From: Longimicrobium sp.
GTDB taxonomy: Bacteria > Gemmatimonadota > Gemmatimonadetes > Longimicrobiales > Longimicrobiaceae
DNA: 64,000 nt
Assembly: GCA_036389135.1 (NCBI GenBank)
Contig: DASVQP010000027.1
Location: 1 to 64,000 of the forward strand
Direction of reading: 5' to 3'
Shown: piece after piece, positions 23,909 to 31,989 of the stretch
Numbering within the stretch: the stretch's first letter is position 1
How the letters are laid out: every line of letters starts with the position of its first letter
Notes under the pieces: generated by a model
Database searches by the model: none
What the model saw: the letters and a program-made list of their open reading frames with translations, nothing else
Told to the model about the DNA's origin: nothing
Program-made: the position numbers and the translations under genes

Positions 23909-24405
23909 CCGCCGCTCGCGGTGAAGAAGACCTGAGTCCAGTAGCTGGCCGCCACGCCCACGCCGGTGTGGGTCAGCGCGCAGTTCTCTATGTTGGCGCG
24001 GTGCCCGGGGCTGTTGATCCAACCGCGTACCGTGGCCTGCGCACCCCCGCCGTTCATGGCGATGTTCTCGGCGGCGCGCGTGAAGCTGAGCCCCTGCGCG
24101 CGCATGCGGTCCCACGGCTGCGTACCCTCCGGCGAGGTGTGGCTGAAGAAGCGGCGGCGCACCATGTCTTCGCTGTGCCGCTGGGCCGCGCGCGCCGCAC
24201 CCTCGCTCCACACCAGCGGCGCGCACCCGCGGCTCTGCCTGTGCCGGTTGACAGCGGCATGTACGGCCTGCGCGTCGTTTGCCGGTGCTGCCGGCGCGCT
24301 CGCCACCCGCGCCGATCCACCGCCGCGCGCGGGCGGGGTCATCGTCGCGGGGGGAACGCACGCGGCCTGGAGCGCGAGCGCCGCCCACATTATCCACGTT
24401 CTCAT
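23905..24405 (-). CDS. Secreted CAP-domain (SCP/PR-1-like) protein
   Basis: 166 residues from the ATG at 24405. N-terminal signal MRTWIMWAALALQAAC; the Cys could be lipidated but the box (LQAAC) is imperfect. The CAP fold has NRHRQSRGCAPLVWSEGA, then HSEDMVRRRFFSHTSPEGTQ and AENIAMNGGGAQATVRGW with HRANIENCALTHTGVGVA. The conserved His and Glu of the CAP cavity are present. Bacterial CAP proteins are extracytoplasmic and mostly of unknown role. Translation is coupled to endonuclease IV upstream. Confidence 0.85.
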   Translation of the reverse strand: MRTWIMWAALALQAACVPPATMTPPARGGGSARVASAPAAPANDAQAVHAAVNRHRQSRGCAPLVWSEGAARAAQRHSEDMVRRRFFSHTSPEGTQPWDRMRAQGLSFTRAAENIAMNGGGAQATVRGWINSPGHRANIENCALTHTGVGVAASYWTQVFFTASGG

Positions 24406-25292
24406 TTCTTCATCCCGTTCAGCAGCTCGATCATGCGCACGTCCCAGGGGTCGCCGGCGGGGTCGTCGTCGGCGATCTCGGGGTTTTCCTGCGGCGTCTC
24501 CAGGATCAGCGGGATGTCGCGGCTGCGGGGGTCGGACAGGAGCCACCCGAACGCGTCCGCGCCGATCTCGCCCTCGCCGATCAGCAGGTGGCGGTCCTTG
24601 TTGCTCCCCATCGTCCCCTCGCTGTCGTTGAGGTGGATGAAACCGGGGTGCTCGCCCGTGGCCTCCTCCCACTCGTCCAGGATCTCGCCGACCCGCTTCT
24701 TCGATTCGTTCAGCGGGTAGCCGGAGGCGAAGAGGTGGCAGGTGTCCAGCCCGTATCCCGTGCGCTCCCGCAGCTCGTCAGGGACGTGGCGCAGGATGTC
24801 GCCCACCTCCGCGGCGGTGCGGCCGAGCGTCTTTCCGGCGCCGGCCGTGTTCTCCACCAGCACCCGTGTGGAGCCCTCCACCGCACGCAGCGCCGCGGTG
24901 ATGGCGCGGGCGACGCGCTCCGCCGCGGCCGCCGTGTCGCCGTCGCTGGCGGAGCCCGGGTGGAAGCAGATCGCGCCCACCCCCAGCGCCGTCGAGCGCT
25001 CCAGCTCTTTCGTGAGGCCGGCGCTGGCCCGCACCCACTTCGCCTCGTCCGGCGTGGCGACGCCCAGCACGTACGCGCCGTGCACCACCACGTGCTCCGG
25101 CCTGATCCCCACCTCCGAGAGCGCGGCGTGGAAGCGGCGCACCTTCTCCGGCTTCATCCCCGCCTTTTCGCCGTAGAAGCGCGGCGGCGCGGTGAAGATC
25201 TGCAGCGCCCGCGCTCCGGAGTTGCCGGCCCGCAGCGCGGCCATGTGGATGCCGCCGTTGTCGATGGTGTGCGCGCCGATGAAGTGGGGCAT
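24402..25292 (-). CDS. nfo: Endonuclease IV (AP endonuclease, EndoIV)
   Basis: 296 residues; family length about 280. A TIM barrel with a trinuclear zinc site: ALQIFTAPPR start, VVHGAYVLGVATPDE, LVENTAGAGKTLG, GYGLDTCHLFASGYPLN, PGFIHLNDSEGTMGSNKDRH and LILETPQ. It cuts the backbone 5' to abasic sites and some oxidised bases in DNA repair. It is first in the operon nfo, CAP protein, small unknown, YhcH; all three junctions are ATGA overlaps. Confidence 0.94.
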   Translation of the reverse strand: MPHFIGAHTIDNGGIHMAALRAGNSGARALQIFTAPPRFYGEKAGMKPEKVRRFHAALSEVGIRPEHVVVHGAYVLGVATPDEAKWVRASAGLTKELERSTALGVGAICFHPGSASDGDTAAAAERVARAITAALRAVEGSTRVLVENTAGAGKTLGRTAAEVGDILRHVPDELRERTGYGLDTCHLFASGYPLNESKKRVGEILDEWEEATGEHPGFIHLNDSEGTMGSNKDRHLLIGEGEIGADAFGWLLSDPRSRDIPLILETPQENPEIADDDPAGDPWDVRMIELLNGMKK

Positions 25293-25324
25293 GAGCGGCC
25301 GGGCTGAAGGGATCGGTGCGGGGG

Positions 25325-25377
25325 CGGTTCCCCCACCCCCCGGCCCCCTTCCCCCGCAAGCGGGGGAGGGGGTGACT
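25325..25377. repeat. Repeat C variant
   Basis: A CCCCCGGCCCC run followed by the hairpin TTCCCCCGCAAGCGGGGGAG. This is a short form of the family seen at 38133, 40515, 40695, 56459 and 59440. It lies between the nfo start and the DUF559 gene stop. Confidence 0.55.
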
Positions 25378-25759
25378 ACGGGCGGGGGTCCGCGCCGGGC
25401 GGATGGATCTCGGCACGCAAGGTTTGGAGCACCTGGTCGATCCGGTCGAGCACGTCCTCGTTTCGGAAGCGGATCACGCGGATGCCGCGCGCCGCGAGCG
25501 CGTTCGTGCGTTCCTCGTCGTGCTCGCGCTGATGTTCGTGGATCTCGCCGTCCACCTCGATCGCCAGCTTGCGCGAGGCGCAGTAGAAGTCGAGCACGAA
25601 GCGGTCGACCGGGTGTTGGCGTCGAAAAGGGACGTCGCAGAAGCGGTTGTCGCGCAACTCGTTCCAGAGCACCCGTTCAGCCGGCGTCGGATCCTTCCGC
25701 ATGGCGCGCGCCGCTTGCAGTACCTGCGGGATGCGCCTGCCCGTGTGCTTGCGGTCCAC
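25376..25759 (-). CDS. DUF559 Vsr-like endonuclease-fold protein
   Basis: 127 residues from a GTG at 25759, preceded by TCGGGAGC; a longer frame to 25873 would exceed the family length. ARAMRKDPTPAERVLWNELR, FRRQHPVDRFVLDFYC, AIEVDGEIHEHQ and GIRVIRFRNEDVLD are the standard DUF559 blocks. D in VLDFYC and E-V-D in AIEVDG would be the metal site. It is related to very-short-patch repair endonucleases but lacks their zinc motif. The biological role of the family is not settled. Confidence 0.85.
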   Translation of the reverse strand: MDRKHTGRRIPQVLQAARAMRKDPTPAERVLWNELRDNRFCDVPFRRQHPVDRFVLDFYCASRKLAIEVDGEIHEHQREHDEERTNALAARGIRVIRFRNEDVLDRIDQVLQTLRAEIHPPGADPRP

Positions 25760-26014
25760 GCCAGCTCCCGAGGATGCGGGGATGTGCTCCCGGAACTCCT
25801 CCAAGCTCCACACCCACCCCCCCGCGCCGCAACCCCCGGAACCGATCCGGTGCGCGCGGTGGCGCGTAAACACCGGTTGCCATTTCCAGCCGGTGCTACT
25901 AAACTAGCAGGCCGTCGCGGATCTCCATTCCGCGCGCCGCTCCTCCCCGGAGCACGCAGCACCCCAGCGGTCGGGAGGCCTCCCGTCTGCATCCGTCATC
26001 CGCACGAGGGATCT

Positions 26015-27427
26015 ATGAAACGACTCCTGTTCGTCGCGCCCCTGCTGGCGCTCGCGCCGGGCATCGCCGCCGCCCAACGCGCGCCCGCCGGCGAGTCCGT
26101 CCGCATCGCCTACACCGAAGAGACGCTTCCCAACGGCCTCAAGGTGCTGTACCACGTGGACCGCTCGGCGCCGGTGGCGGCGGTGGCGGTGTGGTACAAC
26201 GTGGGCTCCAAGCACGAGCAGCCGGGCCGCACCGGCTTCGCGCACCTCTTTGAGCACGTGATGTTCAAGGGGAGCCGCAACGTGCCGGATGGCAAGCACT
26301 TCGCCCTGCTGGAGGACGCCGGCGCCCGCGCCGGATCGGACATCAACGGCACCACCAACACGGACCGCACCAACTACTTCGAGACGGTGCCCTCCAACCA
26401 GGTGGAGCTGGCGATCTGGCTGGAGAGCGACCGGATGGGGACGCTGCTGGAGACGCTCAACACCGGCAAGCTGGACAACCAGCGCGAGGTGGTGAAGAAC
26501 GAGCGCCGCCAGGGCGTGGACAACCAGCCGTACGGCGTGTGGCAGGAGCGGATGCTCGCCAAGGTCTTCCCCGCAGGCCACCCGTACCACCACTCCGTGA
26601 TCGGGTCGATGGAAGACCTCTCGGCCGCCACGGTCGACGACGTCAAGAGCTTCTTCCGCACCTACTACGCGCCCAACAACGCCGTGCTGGTGGTGGCGGG
26701 CGACATCGACGTGGAGCGCACCAAGGCGATGGTGCGCAGGCACTTCAGCGACATCCAGCGCGGCCCGGCCCCGCCGCCGCTGCGCAGCATGACGCTGCCG
26801 CCCATCATCGGGCAGGGCTCGCGCGAGGTGATCGAGGACGCCAACGCCCCCGCCCCGGCCGTGTACATCGGCTTCCGCATGCCCGCCGCGCGCGACCGCC
26901 AGGGCGACGCGGTGCAGCTGCTGGCCGGGATGCTCACGTCGCGCACCGGGCCGCTCTTCCAGTCGCTGGTTCGCGGGCGGCAGGTTGCGACGGGCGCCGG
27001 CGCCTTCAACTTCGGCTTCGTGGACGGCGCCGACCTGATGATCGTGACGGCCACCGGCAAGCCCGGCTCCCGCCCCGACTCGCTGGAGGCCGCGCTCACC
27101 GAGGAGCTGGACCGCATCGCCGCCTCCATCACCCCGGCGGCGCTGGACCGCATCAAGGTCAACGCCCGCTTCGCCCTGATCAACGGGCTGCAGACGATGG
27201 GCGGCTTCGGCGGCCGCGCGGACGTGCTGGCGCAGGGGTACACCTTTTACCGCAACCCCAACTGGATCAACACGCGCCTCCAGGCGATCCAGGCCGTGAC
27301 GGCGGCGCAGGTGCAGGCGCTGGTGCGCGAGCGGATGGTGCCCGCCAACCGCGCCGTGCTGGTGTTCGTTCCCAAGCCGCGCCCGGCCACCCCGGCCCCC
27401 ACCACCGCCACGCAGGTGAACCGATGA
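26015..27427 (+). CDS. M16 zinc peptidase, catalytic subunit, secreted
   Basis: 470 residues from the ATG at 26015. Signal MKRLLFVAPLLALAPGIAAA. The inverted zinc motif H-L-F-E-H stands in TGFAHLFEHVMFKGS, with the distal Glu in REVVKNERRQG. Both M16 half-barrels are present. It should pair with the next gene product as in two-subunit processing peptidases (PqqF/MPP type). It is probably periplasmic; substrates are peptides of unknown origin. Its stop overlaps the partner's ATG. Confidence 0.93.
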   Translation: MKRLLFVAPLLALAPGIAAAQRAPAGESVRIAYTEETLPNGLKVLYHVDRSAPVAAVAVWYNVGSKHEQPGRTGFAHLFEHVMFKGSRNVPDGKHFALLEDAGARAGSDINGTTNTDRTNYFETVPSNQVELAIWLESDRMGTLLETLNTGKLDNQREVVKNERRQGVDNQPYGVWQERMLAKVFPAGHPYHHSVIGSMEDLSAATVDDVKSFFRTYYAPNNAVLVVAGDIDVERTKAMVRRHFSDIQRGPAPPPLRSMTLPPIIGQGSREVIEDANAPAPAVYIGFRMPAARDRQGDAVQLLAGMLTSRTGPLFQSLVRGRQVATGAGAFNFGFVDGADLMIVTATGKPGSRPDSLEAALTEELDRIAASITPAALDRIKVNARFALINGLQTMGGFGGRADVLAQGYTFYRNPNWINTRLQAIQAVTAAQVQALVRERMVPANRAVLVFVPKPRPATPAPTTATQVNR

Positions 27428-28872
27428 ACCGCTTTCTCCTTTCCGCCGCCTGCGCGGGAGTGATGGCCCTTGCGCTCCCCGCGAGCGCGCAGCAGCCCGC
27501 GCCCATCGAGCAGCCGCCCGCCCCGGGGCCGCTCCGCCCCTTCACCGTGCCCCCCGTACGCGAGATGCGCCTTTCCAACGGCGTGCGCGTGGTGGTGGTG
27601 GAGAAGCACTCCCTTCCCATCGTAACCGGCCGCGTGCTGGTGGCGGCGGGGAGCGTGTACGAGCCGGCCGAGAAGAACGGCCTGGCCTCGCTGACGGCGC
27701 AGATGCTGGACGAGGGGACGCGCACCCTCACCGGCCCGCAGCTCGCCGAGCGCGTGGAGGCACTGGGTGCGCAGCTCGGCACCGGTGCCGGCTACAACTA
27801 CGCCACCGTCAGCGTCACGGCGCCCAAGGGCACCTTTGCCCAGGCGATGAACCTGGCCGCCACCACCCTCACCGAGCCCGCGTTCCTGGAGGGTGAGGTG
27901 ACCCGGGTGCGCAACCAGCTGGCCGCGGCGTACATGAACAGCACCTCCACCGTGCAGGGGCTCGCGGCGATCGCCTTCAACCGCGCCGTGTACGATCCCG
28001 CGAGCGGCTACTCGCGCCCGGTGAGCGGCACCGCGGCCACGCTCCCCCGCATCAACCGCGGCGACGTGGTGGGCTTCCACCAGCGGATGTACTCGCCGGC
28101 CAACACCACGGTGCTCCTGGTGGGCGACGTGACGCCGGAAGAGGGGCGCCGCATCGCCGAGCAGGCGCTGGGCCGCTGGACGGCTCCCGGCGCGGTGCAG
28201 GCCACTCTTCCGGCCCCGGCGCCGGTGGCGTCGTCGGGCACGCGCATCATCCTGGTGGACCGCCCCGGTTCGGTTCAGTCCGGCGTCTTCGTGGGCCAGC
28301 CCGGTCTCGCGGCGACGAGCCCGGACGTCATCCCCATGAGCGCGCTGTCGCAGGTGCTGGGCGGCGGCTTCCGCGCCCGCATCAACATGAACCTGCGCGA
28401 GGCGCACGGGTGGACGTACGGCGCGTTCAGCGGAATGACCACCTTCCCCAACGCCGGCGACTTCGTGGTGAACTCGTCGGTGCGCACCAACGCCACCGAC
28501 TCGGCCGTCGCGGAGATCGTGCGCGAGTACAGGCGCATCGCCACCGAGGCGGTGCCGCAGGAGGAGCTGCGCGGCTCGCTGGCGAACGTGGTTTCCAGCT
28601 TCCCCAACTCCGTGCAGACGGTGCAGGGCCTGGCGGGGCGGATGCAGACGCTGCTCCAGAACGGCCAGCCGCTCAACTACTACAACACGTACCTCCAGCA
28701 GATGTCAGCCGTGACCCCGGCCGACATCAGCCGCGTGGGCCGCGAGCGCCTCACGCCGGGCGCGCTGACCATCGTGGTGGCCGGCGACCTGTCCAAGATC
28801 GAAGCGCCGATCCGCGCCCTGAACCTGGGCAACGTCGAGGTGCTGGACGCATCGGGCACCAAGGTGCGCTGA
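27424..28872 (+). CDS. M16 peptidase-like, non-catalytic partner subunit
   Basis: 482 residues, signal peptide ending ALPASAQQ. It has the same two-domain M16 fold but lacks the zinc motif: the matching place reads LASLTAQMLDEGT with no H-x-x-E-H. It keeps the conserved late block FRARINMNLREAHGWTYGAF, in which R/Y contacts bind substrate in family partners. It likely forms a clamshell heterodimer with the preceding gene product, to which its ATG is joined by ATGA. A strong terminator follows. Confidence 0.92.
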   Translation: MNRFLLSAACAGVMALALPASAQQPAPIEQPPAPGPLRPFTVPPVREMRLSNGVRVVVVEKHSLPIVTGRVLVAAGSVYEPAEKNGLASLTAQMLDEGTRTLTGPQLAERVEALGAQLGTGAGYNYATVSVTAPKGTFAQAMNLAATTLTEPAFLEGEVTRVRNQLAAAYMNSTSTVQGLAAIAFNRAVYDPASGYSRPVSGTAATLPRINRGDVVGFHQRMYSPANTTVLLVGDVTPEEGRRIAEQALGRWTAPGAVQATLPAPAPVASSGTRIILVDRPGSVQSGVFVGQPGLAATSPDVIPMSALSQVLGGGFRARINMNLREAHGWTYGAFSGMTTFPNAGDFVVNSSVRTNATDSAVAEIVREYRRIATEAVPQEELRGSLANVVSSFPNSVQTVQGLAGRMQTLLQNGQPLNYYNTYLQQMSAVTPADISRVGRERLTPGALTIVVAGDLSKIEAPIRALNLGNVEVLDASGTKVR

Positions 28873-28895
28873 TCCCGCTGTCCCGGGGACGCAGG

Positions 28896-28932
28896 GAGGG
28901 GCCGCGGATTCGTCCGCGGCCCCTCCTCTTTT
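28896..28932 (+). terminator. Rho-independent terminator after the M16 pair
   Basis: GAGGGGCCGCGGA and its complement form a 13-bp stem closed by a TTCG tetraloop, then CTCTTTT. It is a textbook intrinsic terminator 24 bp after the stop. Confidence 0.93.
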
Positions 28933-29154
28933 ACGTTCGTCACCAATCACGCATCGAGAATCCGCCGCCTGGCGACTACACTCCCTCGGTGACCCTGGAG
29001 CGCCGCGGATCGTCCACTTGTGCCGCGCATGTGCGCTGCAACGCAGGCGCGTGACAGTCACGTGTAGACTTGCCCAGCGCGGCCATGTGGCATGATATTG
29101 GTCGGTCGGGTGGGACGTTCGGGGGGAATTCAACTGGTTACGTGGCAAAGGCAT

Positions 29155-29784
29155 ATGCGAATCTGTCGTCGGTGTTTGGTGGGGGCGCTGGGGCTGCTTG
29201 GGGTACCCGCGATGTCGAGCGCGCAGTCCACGGCGCCACGGGACACGGGGCTGATCGTGTCCACGATGGAGAGCGCGGTTTCGCAGCCGGTGACCAGGGC
29301 CGAGCGCCTGACCGTGACGGTGGACCTCTCCGATCGCACGCTCTTCGTGATGGATGGGCAGCGGGTGCTGCGGCGTTTTCCGGTGTCGATCGGCGCCGCG
29401 GGATACCCCACGCCGCAGGGGAGCTTCACCATCCGGCACATGATCTGGAACCCGAGCTGGCGTCCGCCGCCGTCCGGCTGGGCGCGCGGCAAGAGCTACG
29501 AGCCGCCCGGTTCCCCGGAGAACCCGATGGGGCGCATCAAGATTTTCTTCCGCGCGCCGGACTTCTACATCCACGGCACCGGGCTCACCAGCTCGCTGGG
29601 CCGCCCCGCGTCGCACGGGTGCATCCGCATGCGCAACATCGACGCGGCGGAGCTGGGGCGCATCCTGATGGAGCACGGCGGCGCCTCCCGCGACCCGGAG
29701 TGGTTCCAGAAGACGCTCGCCGAGGCGACCACCTCGCGTGAGGTGCGCCTCGCCAGGCCGGTCCCCGTCCGCATCCGCGCATAG
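29155..29784 (+). CDS. L,D-transpeptidase (YkuD)
   Basis: 209 residues from the ATG at 29155 (MRICRRCLVGALGLLGVPAM, a signal peptide); an upstream in-frame ATG at 29092 lacks a signal in the right place. VTVDLSDRTLFVMDGQRVLR opens the catalytic domain. IHGTG and SHGCIRMRN give the His and nucleophile Cys. It crosslinks peptidoglycan 3-3, or attaches lipoproteins to it, in the periplasm. The domain is followed by an Arg-rich end. It is monocistronic, with a hairpin after the stop. Confidence 0.92.
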   Translation: MRICRRCLVGALGLLGVPAMSSAQSTAPRDTGLIVSTMESAVSQPVTRAERLTVTVDLSDRTLFVMDGQRVLRRFPVSIGAAGYPTPQGSFTIRHMIWNPSWRPPPSGWARGKSYEPPGSPENPMGRIKIFFRAPDFYIHGTGLTSSLGRPASHGCIRMRNIDAAELGRILMEHGGASRDPEWFQKTLAEATTSREVRLARPVPVRIRA

Positions 29785-29804
29785 CGGCTGCCCGCGGGCG
29801 TAAA

Positions 29805-29841
29805 GACGAGAGGCACGGAGAAGTCATCCGTGCCTCTCGTC
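29805..29841 (+). terminator. Hairpin terminator after the L,D-transpeptidase gene
   Basis: GACGAGAGGCACGGA and its exact complement around a 7-base loop, followed by GTTAC. It serves convergent genes ending at 29784 and 29861. Confidence 0.82.
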
Positions 29842-29860
29842 GTTACATCCCCCAGCCGCC

Positions 29861-30232
29861 TCAGCGGGGCCGGAAGTAACTGTCGCCGGGCACCCGCCAT
29901 CCGCTCCCCGCGCCCAACCCCACCGCGCCGAGGAAGAAACATCCGGACCACGCGTTCGGGGTCTTCTTCTCCCTGGGTGAGAGGGCACGCCCCAGAATCG
30001 CGCCCGACACGCAGCCGATGGCGCCGCCCAGCAACCCTCCCAGCGTCGGGTCCTTGGGCCAGAGCTCCGCTTGCAGGCGGTACTCCGAGCCGTCGAGCGG
30101 ACGGGCGGCGGGGAACGACGGCGCGGGAGCGCTTGGAAGCGGGAGGGCTCGAGCAGGGGCCGGGGCTTGTGCCGCCAGGGGCGTGTTCCAGGCCAGCAGC
30201 GCGAACCCGAGAAGCAGATAGCTGCGTGACAT
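29861..30232 (-). CDS. Secreted hypothetical with a glycine-zipper hairpin
   Basis: 123 residues. Signal MSRSYLLLGFALLAWNTPLA, then an Ala/Pro-rich stretch, then LGGLLGGAIGCVSGAILGRAL, which looks like a membrane hairpin with Gly at regular steps, and a second hydrophobic part FFLGAVGLGAGSGW. This layout (proline-rich, then GxxxG pairs) is common in short outer-membrane or envelope proteins. No family is recognised. It lies 13 bp after the DUF72 gene. Confidence 0.62.
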   Translation of the reverse strand: MSRSYLLLGFALLAWNTPLAAQAPAPARALPLPSAPAPSFPAARPLDGSEYRLQAELWPKDPTLGGLLGGAIGCVSGAILGRALSPREKKTPNAWSGCFFLGAVGLGAGSGWRVPGDSYFRPR

Positions 30233-30245
30233 CTAACGTTCTCCG

Positions 30246-31073
30246 CTAAAAGAGCGACGTCTGCTCGGACAGGAGCGACGGGTCCACGGGACGCATGCCG
30301 AGGCGGCGCTGGAGCTCGCGGGCGGTGGCGGGGCTGTGGCCCGAAAAGTGGTTGTTGAAGAAGCCAAAGATCTGCACCCCCTTCGTCGCCACGCGCCCGA
30401 GCACCTCCGTCCACGACTCGAGCTCCTCCTCGCGCGGGAACTGCACGTGCGAGTAGTCCACCACGTCACGGTTGGGGCCCATCCAGCGCACGTAGTGAAA
30501 GGGTGCGGTGGGGCGCATCGCCAGCTCCATCATCGTCTCGCGCGGAATCCACTTGCCGTCGCTGAGCGCCAGCGCCGCCTCGTGCTCCGCGAGCAGGGAG
30601 AGGAGCTCGGCGAGAACGGCCGGCTTCATCCACTTCCGGTTGCGCACCTCCACGGCGAAGCTCACGTCGCGCGGCAGCCCGGGGAGGAAGCGGCGGAGGG
30701 CGTCCAGCTCGTGAGGCTGGAAGTCGGGTCCCATCTGCACCAGGATCGGCCCCAGCTTGGGCCCCAGCTCGCGCGCCGCGTCCATGAACTCCGCGACGAC
30801 GTCCCCCGCGTCCTGCAGGCGCCGCTCGTGGGTGATCTCCTGCGGCATCTTGAGGGCGAAGGTGAACCCTTCCGGCGTGCGCTCGGCCCACCCGCGCACC
30901 GTCTTCGGGGCGGGGACGGCGTAAAAGGTGGAGTCGACCTCCACCACGTCGAACGCCTTCGCGTACAGGCCGAGGAAGTCGGCGGGGCGCGTGCCGTCAG
31001 GGTAGAAGGCGCCCACCCACCCGGTGTAGTTCCACCCCTGCGTGCCGATGCGGATGCGGCCGGGCTCGGTCAT
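30246..31073 (-). CDS. DUF72 (YecE-like) protein
   Basis: 275 residues forming a TIM barrel with the DUF72 marks: IRIGTQGWNYTGWVGAFYP at the start, DVVEVDSTFYAVP near 45, FTFALKMPQEITHERRL near 70, FAVEVRNRKW near 140 and the final FNNHFSGHSPATARELQR. It is widespread, but its activity is not established. It resembles endonuclease IV-type barrels, and a nucleic-acid role has been suggested. The gene is alone apart from the small secreted gene downstream. Confidence 0.9.
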   Translation of the reverse strand: MTEPGRIRIGTQGWNYTGWVGAFYPDGTRPADFLGLYAKAFDVVEVDSTFYAVPAPKTVRGWAERTPEGFTFALKMPQEITHERRLQDAGDVVAEFMDAARELGPKLGPILVQMGPDFQPHELDALRRFLPGLPRDVSFAVEVRNRKWMKPAVLAELLSLLAEHEAALALSDGKWIPRETMMELAMRPTAPFHYVRWMGPNRDVVDYSHVQFPREEELESWTEVLGRVATKGVQIFGFFNNHFSGHSPATARELQRRLGMRPVDPSLLSEQTSLF

Positions 31074-31100
31074 TCGCCTCTAGTTGGTGCGGGTTAACTG

Positions 31101-31195
31101 CAGCCTCACACAGAGACACAGAGGACACTGCAAGAAAAGAAGAAGGGGTTCTCTGTGCCTTCGCAGTTCTCTCTGTGTTCTCTGTGTGATGCTTT
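31101..31195 (+). repeat. Repeat A copy 7 (inverted pair)
   Basis: CCTCACACAGAGACACAGAGG and TTCTCTCTGTGTTCTCTGTG face each other across 40 bp, between the DUF72 start and the next minus-strand gene's stop. Confidence 0.7.
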
Positions 31196-31558
31196 TCAGT
31201 TGTGCTGCGCCGTCGCGCGGGCCAGGAGGCGGTGGAGGACGATGCGTGTGGCGGCCACGTAGTCGCGGTAGGGCGCGCGGCGATCCTCGGGGATCGGGCC
31301 GTGCTCCAGGTCCGCCTCCGCGTTGTGAAGCTGCTCCAGCTGGTCCGCCACGAGAGCCGGATAGTCGCGCGGGCGCTCCTCCATGAACGCGGAACCCAGC
31401 GCGTAGACGTAGCTGCGCAGGTGGTCCAGCGCGAACTCGACCGTGTAGCTGGGCTCCCCGCTCCGATTCGCGCGGTAGGTGTCCACGGGGAGCGGCGTGT
31501 GGCGCCAGCTGTACCATGCGCGGATGAACTCGCGTTGCGCTTCGTCCGTATCGCTCAT
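31196..31558 (-). CDS. Unrecognised 120-aa helical protein
   Basis: Starts at the ATG at 31558 (MSDTDEAQREFIRAWYSWRH). It has no signal or membrane part, and looks like four amphipathic helices with several Trp/Tyr (FALDHLRSYVYALGSAF, ADQLEQLHNAEADLEHG, YVAATRIVLHRLLARA). The family is not recognised. It is probably cytoplasmic. Repeat A lies directly after its stop. Confidence 0.6.
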   Translation of the reverse strand: MSDTDEAQREFIRAWYSWRHTPLPVDTYRANRSGEPSYTVEFALDHLRSYVYALGSAFMEERPRDYPALVADQLEQLHNAEADLEHGPIPEDRRAPYRDYVAATRIVLHRLLARATAQHN

Positions 31559-31701
31559 TGCCGGAGTGCTCGCGGGCCGGTTTTCGCGGTCGAGGGGTGC
31601 GCGGGCAACTTCGATACCGATGCCGTTGAAACTCTCCGGGTACCGACCGCGTAGGGGCACAAGACCGCCGGAAACAACAGCGTTTTCACCTGGAGGACCC
31701 C

Positions 31702-31938
31702 GTGAGCAACCGCAATTCCGATTTCGAGAACGTGCTGAAGTGGATCGTGATCGTGATCCTGGCCATCTTCGCGCTGAAGATCGTCGCGACCGTGCTGGGG
31801 ATCGCGTGGTTCCTGGGCGGGTTCCTGATCACCAAGATCCTGCCGCTCGTCGTCCTCGTGTGGCTGGTGATGAAGGCGGTGCAGTACTTCCGCGGCTCCA
31901 GCAGCACGAGCCCCACGCCTCCGCCGTCCAGCTTCTGA
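31702..31938 (+). CDS. Small membrane protein, two hydrophobic helices
   Basis: 78 residues from a GTG with the ribosome-binding site CTGGAGGACCCC. Two long hydrophobic stretches (VLKWIVIVILAIFALKIVATVLGIAWFLG split in two, and ILPLVVLVWLVMKAVQYF) are followed by a Ser/Pro tail. It looks like an inner-membrane protein of unknown function. It ends 22 bp before a perfect palindromic terminator shared with the convergent gene. Confidence 0.65.
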   Translation: MSNRNSDFENVLKWIVIVILAIFALKIVATVLGIAWFLGGFLITKILPLVVLVWLVMKAVQYFRGSSSTSPTPPPSSF

Positions 31939-31959
31939 CACGGCTCGGCGGAAGGATCG

Positions 31960-31989
31960 CGGGCGGCCCCTGAGCTCAGGGGCCGCCCG
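31960..31989. terminator. Perfect 30-bp palindrome between convergent genes
   Basis: CGGGCGGCCCCTGAG joined directly to its exact complement. It would form a 13-15 bp stem on either transcript. It overlaps the last codons of the minus-strand metallo-hydrolase gene, which stops at 31976. Confidence 0.85.
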
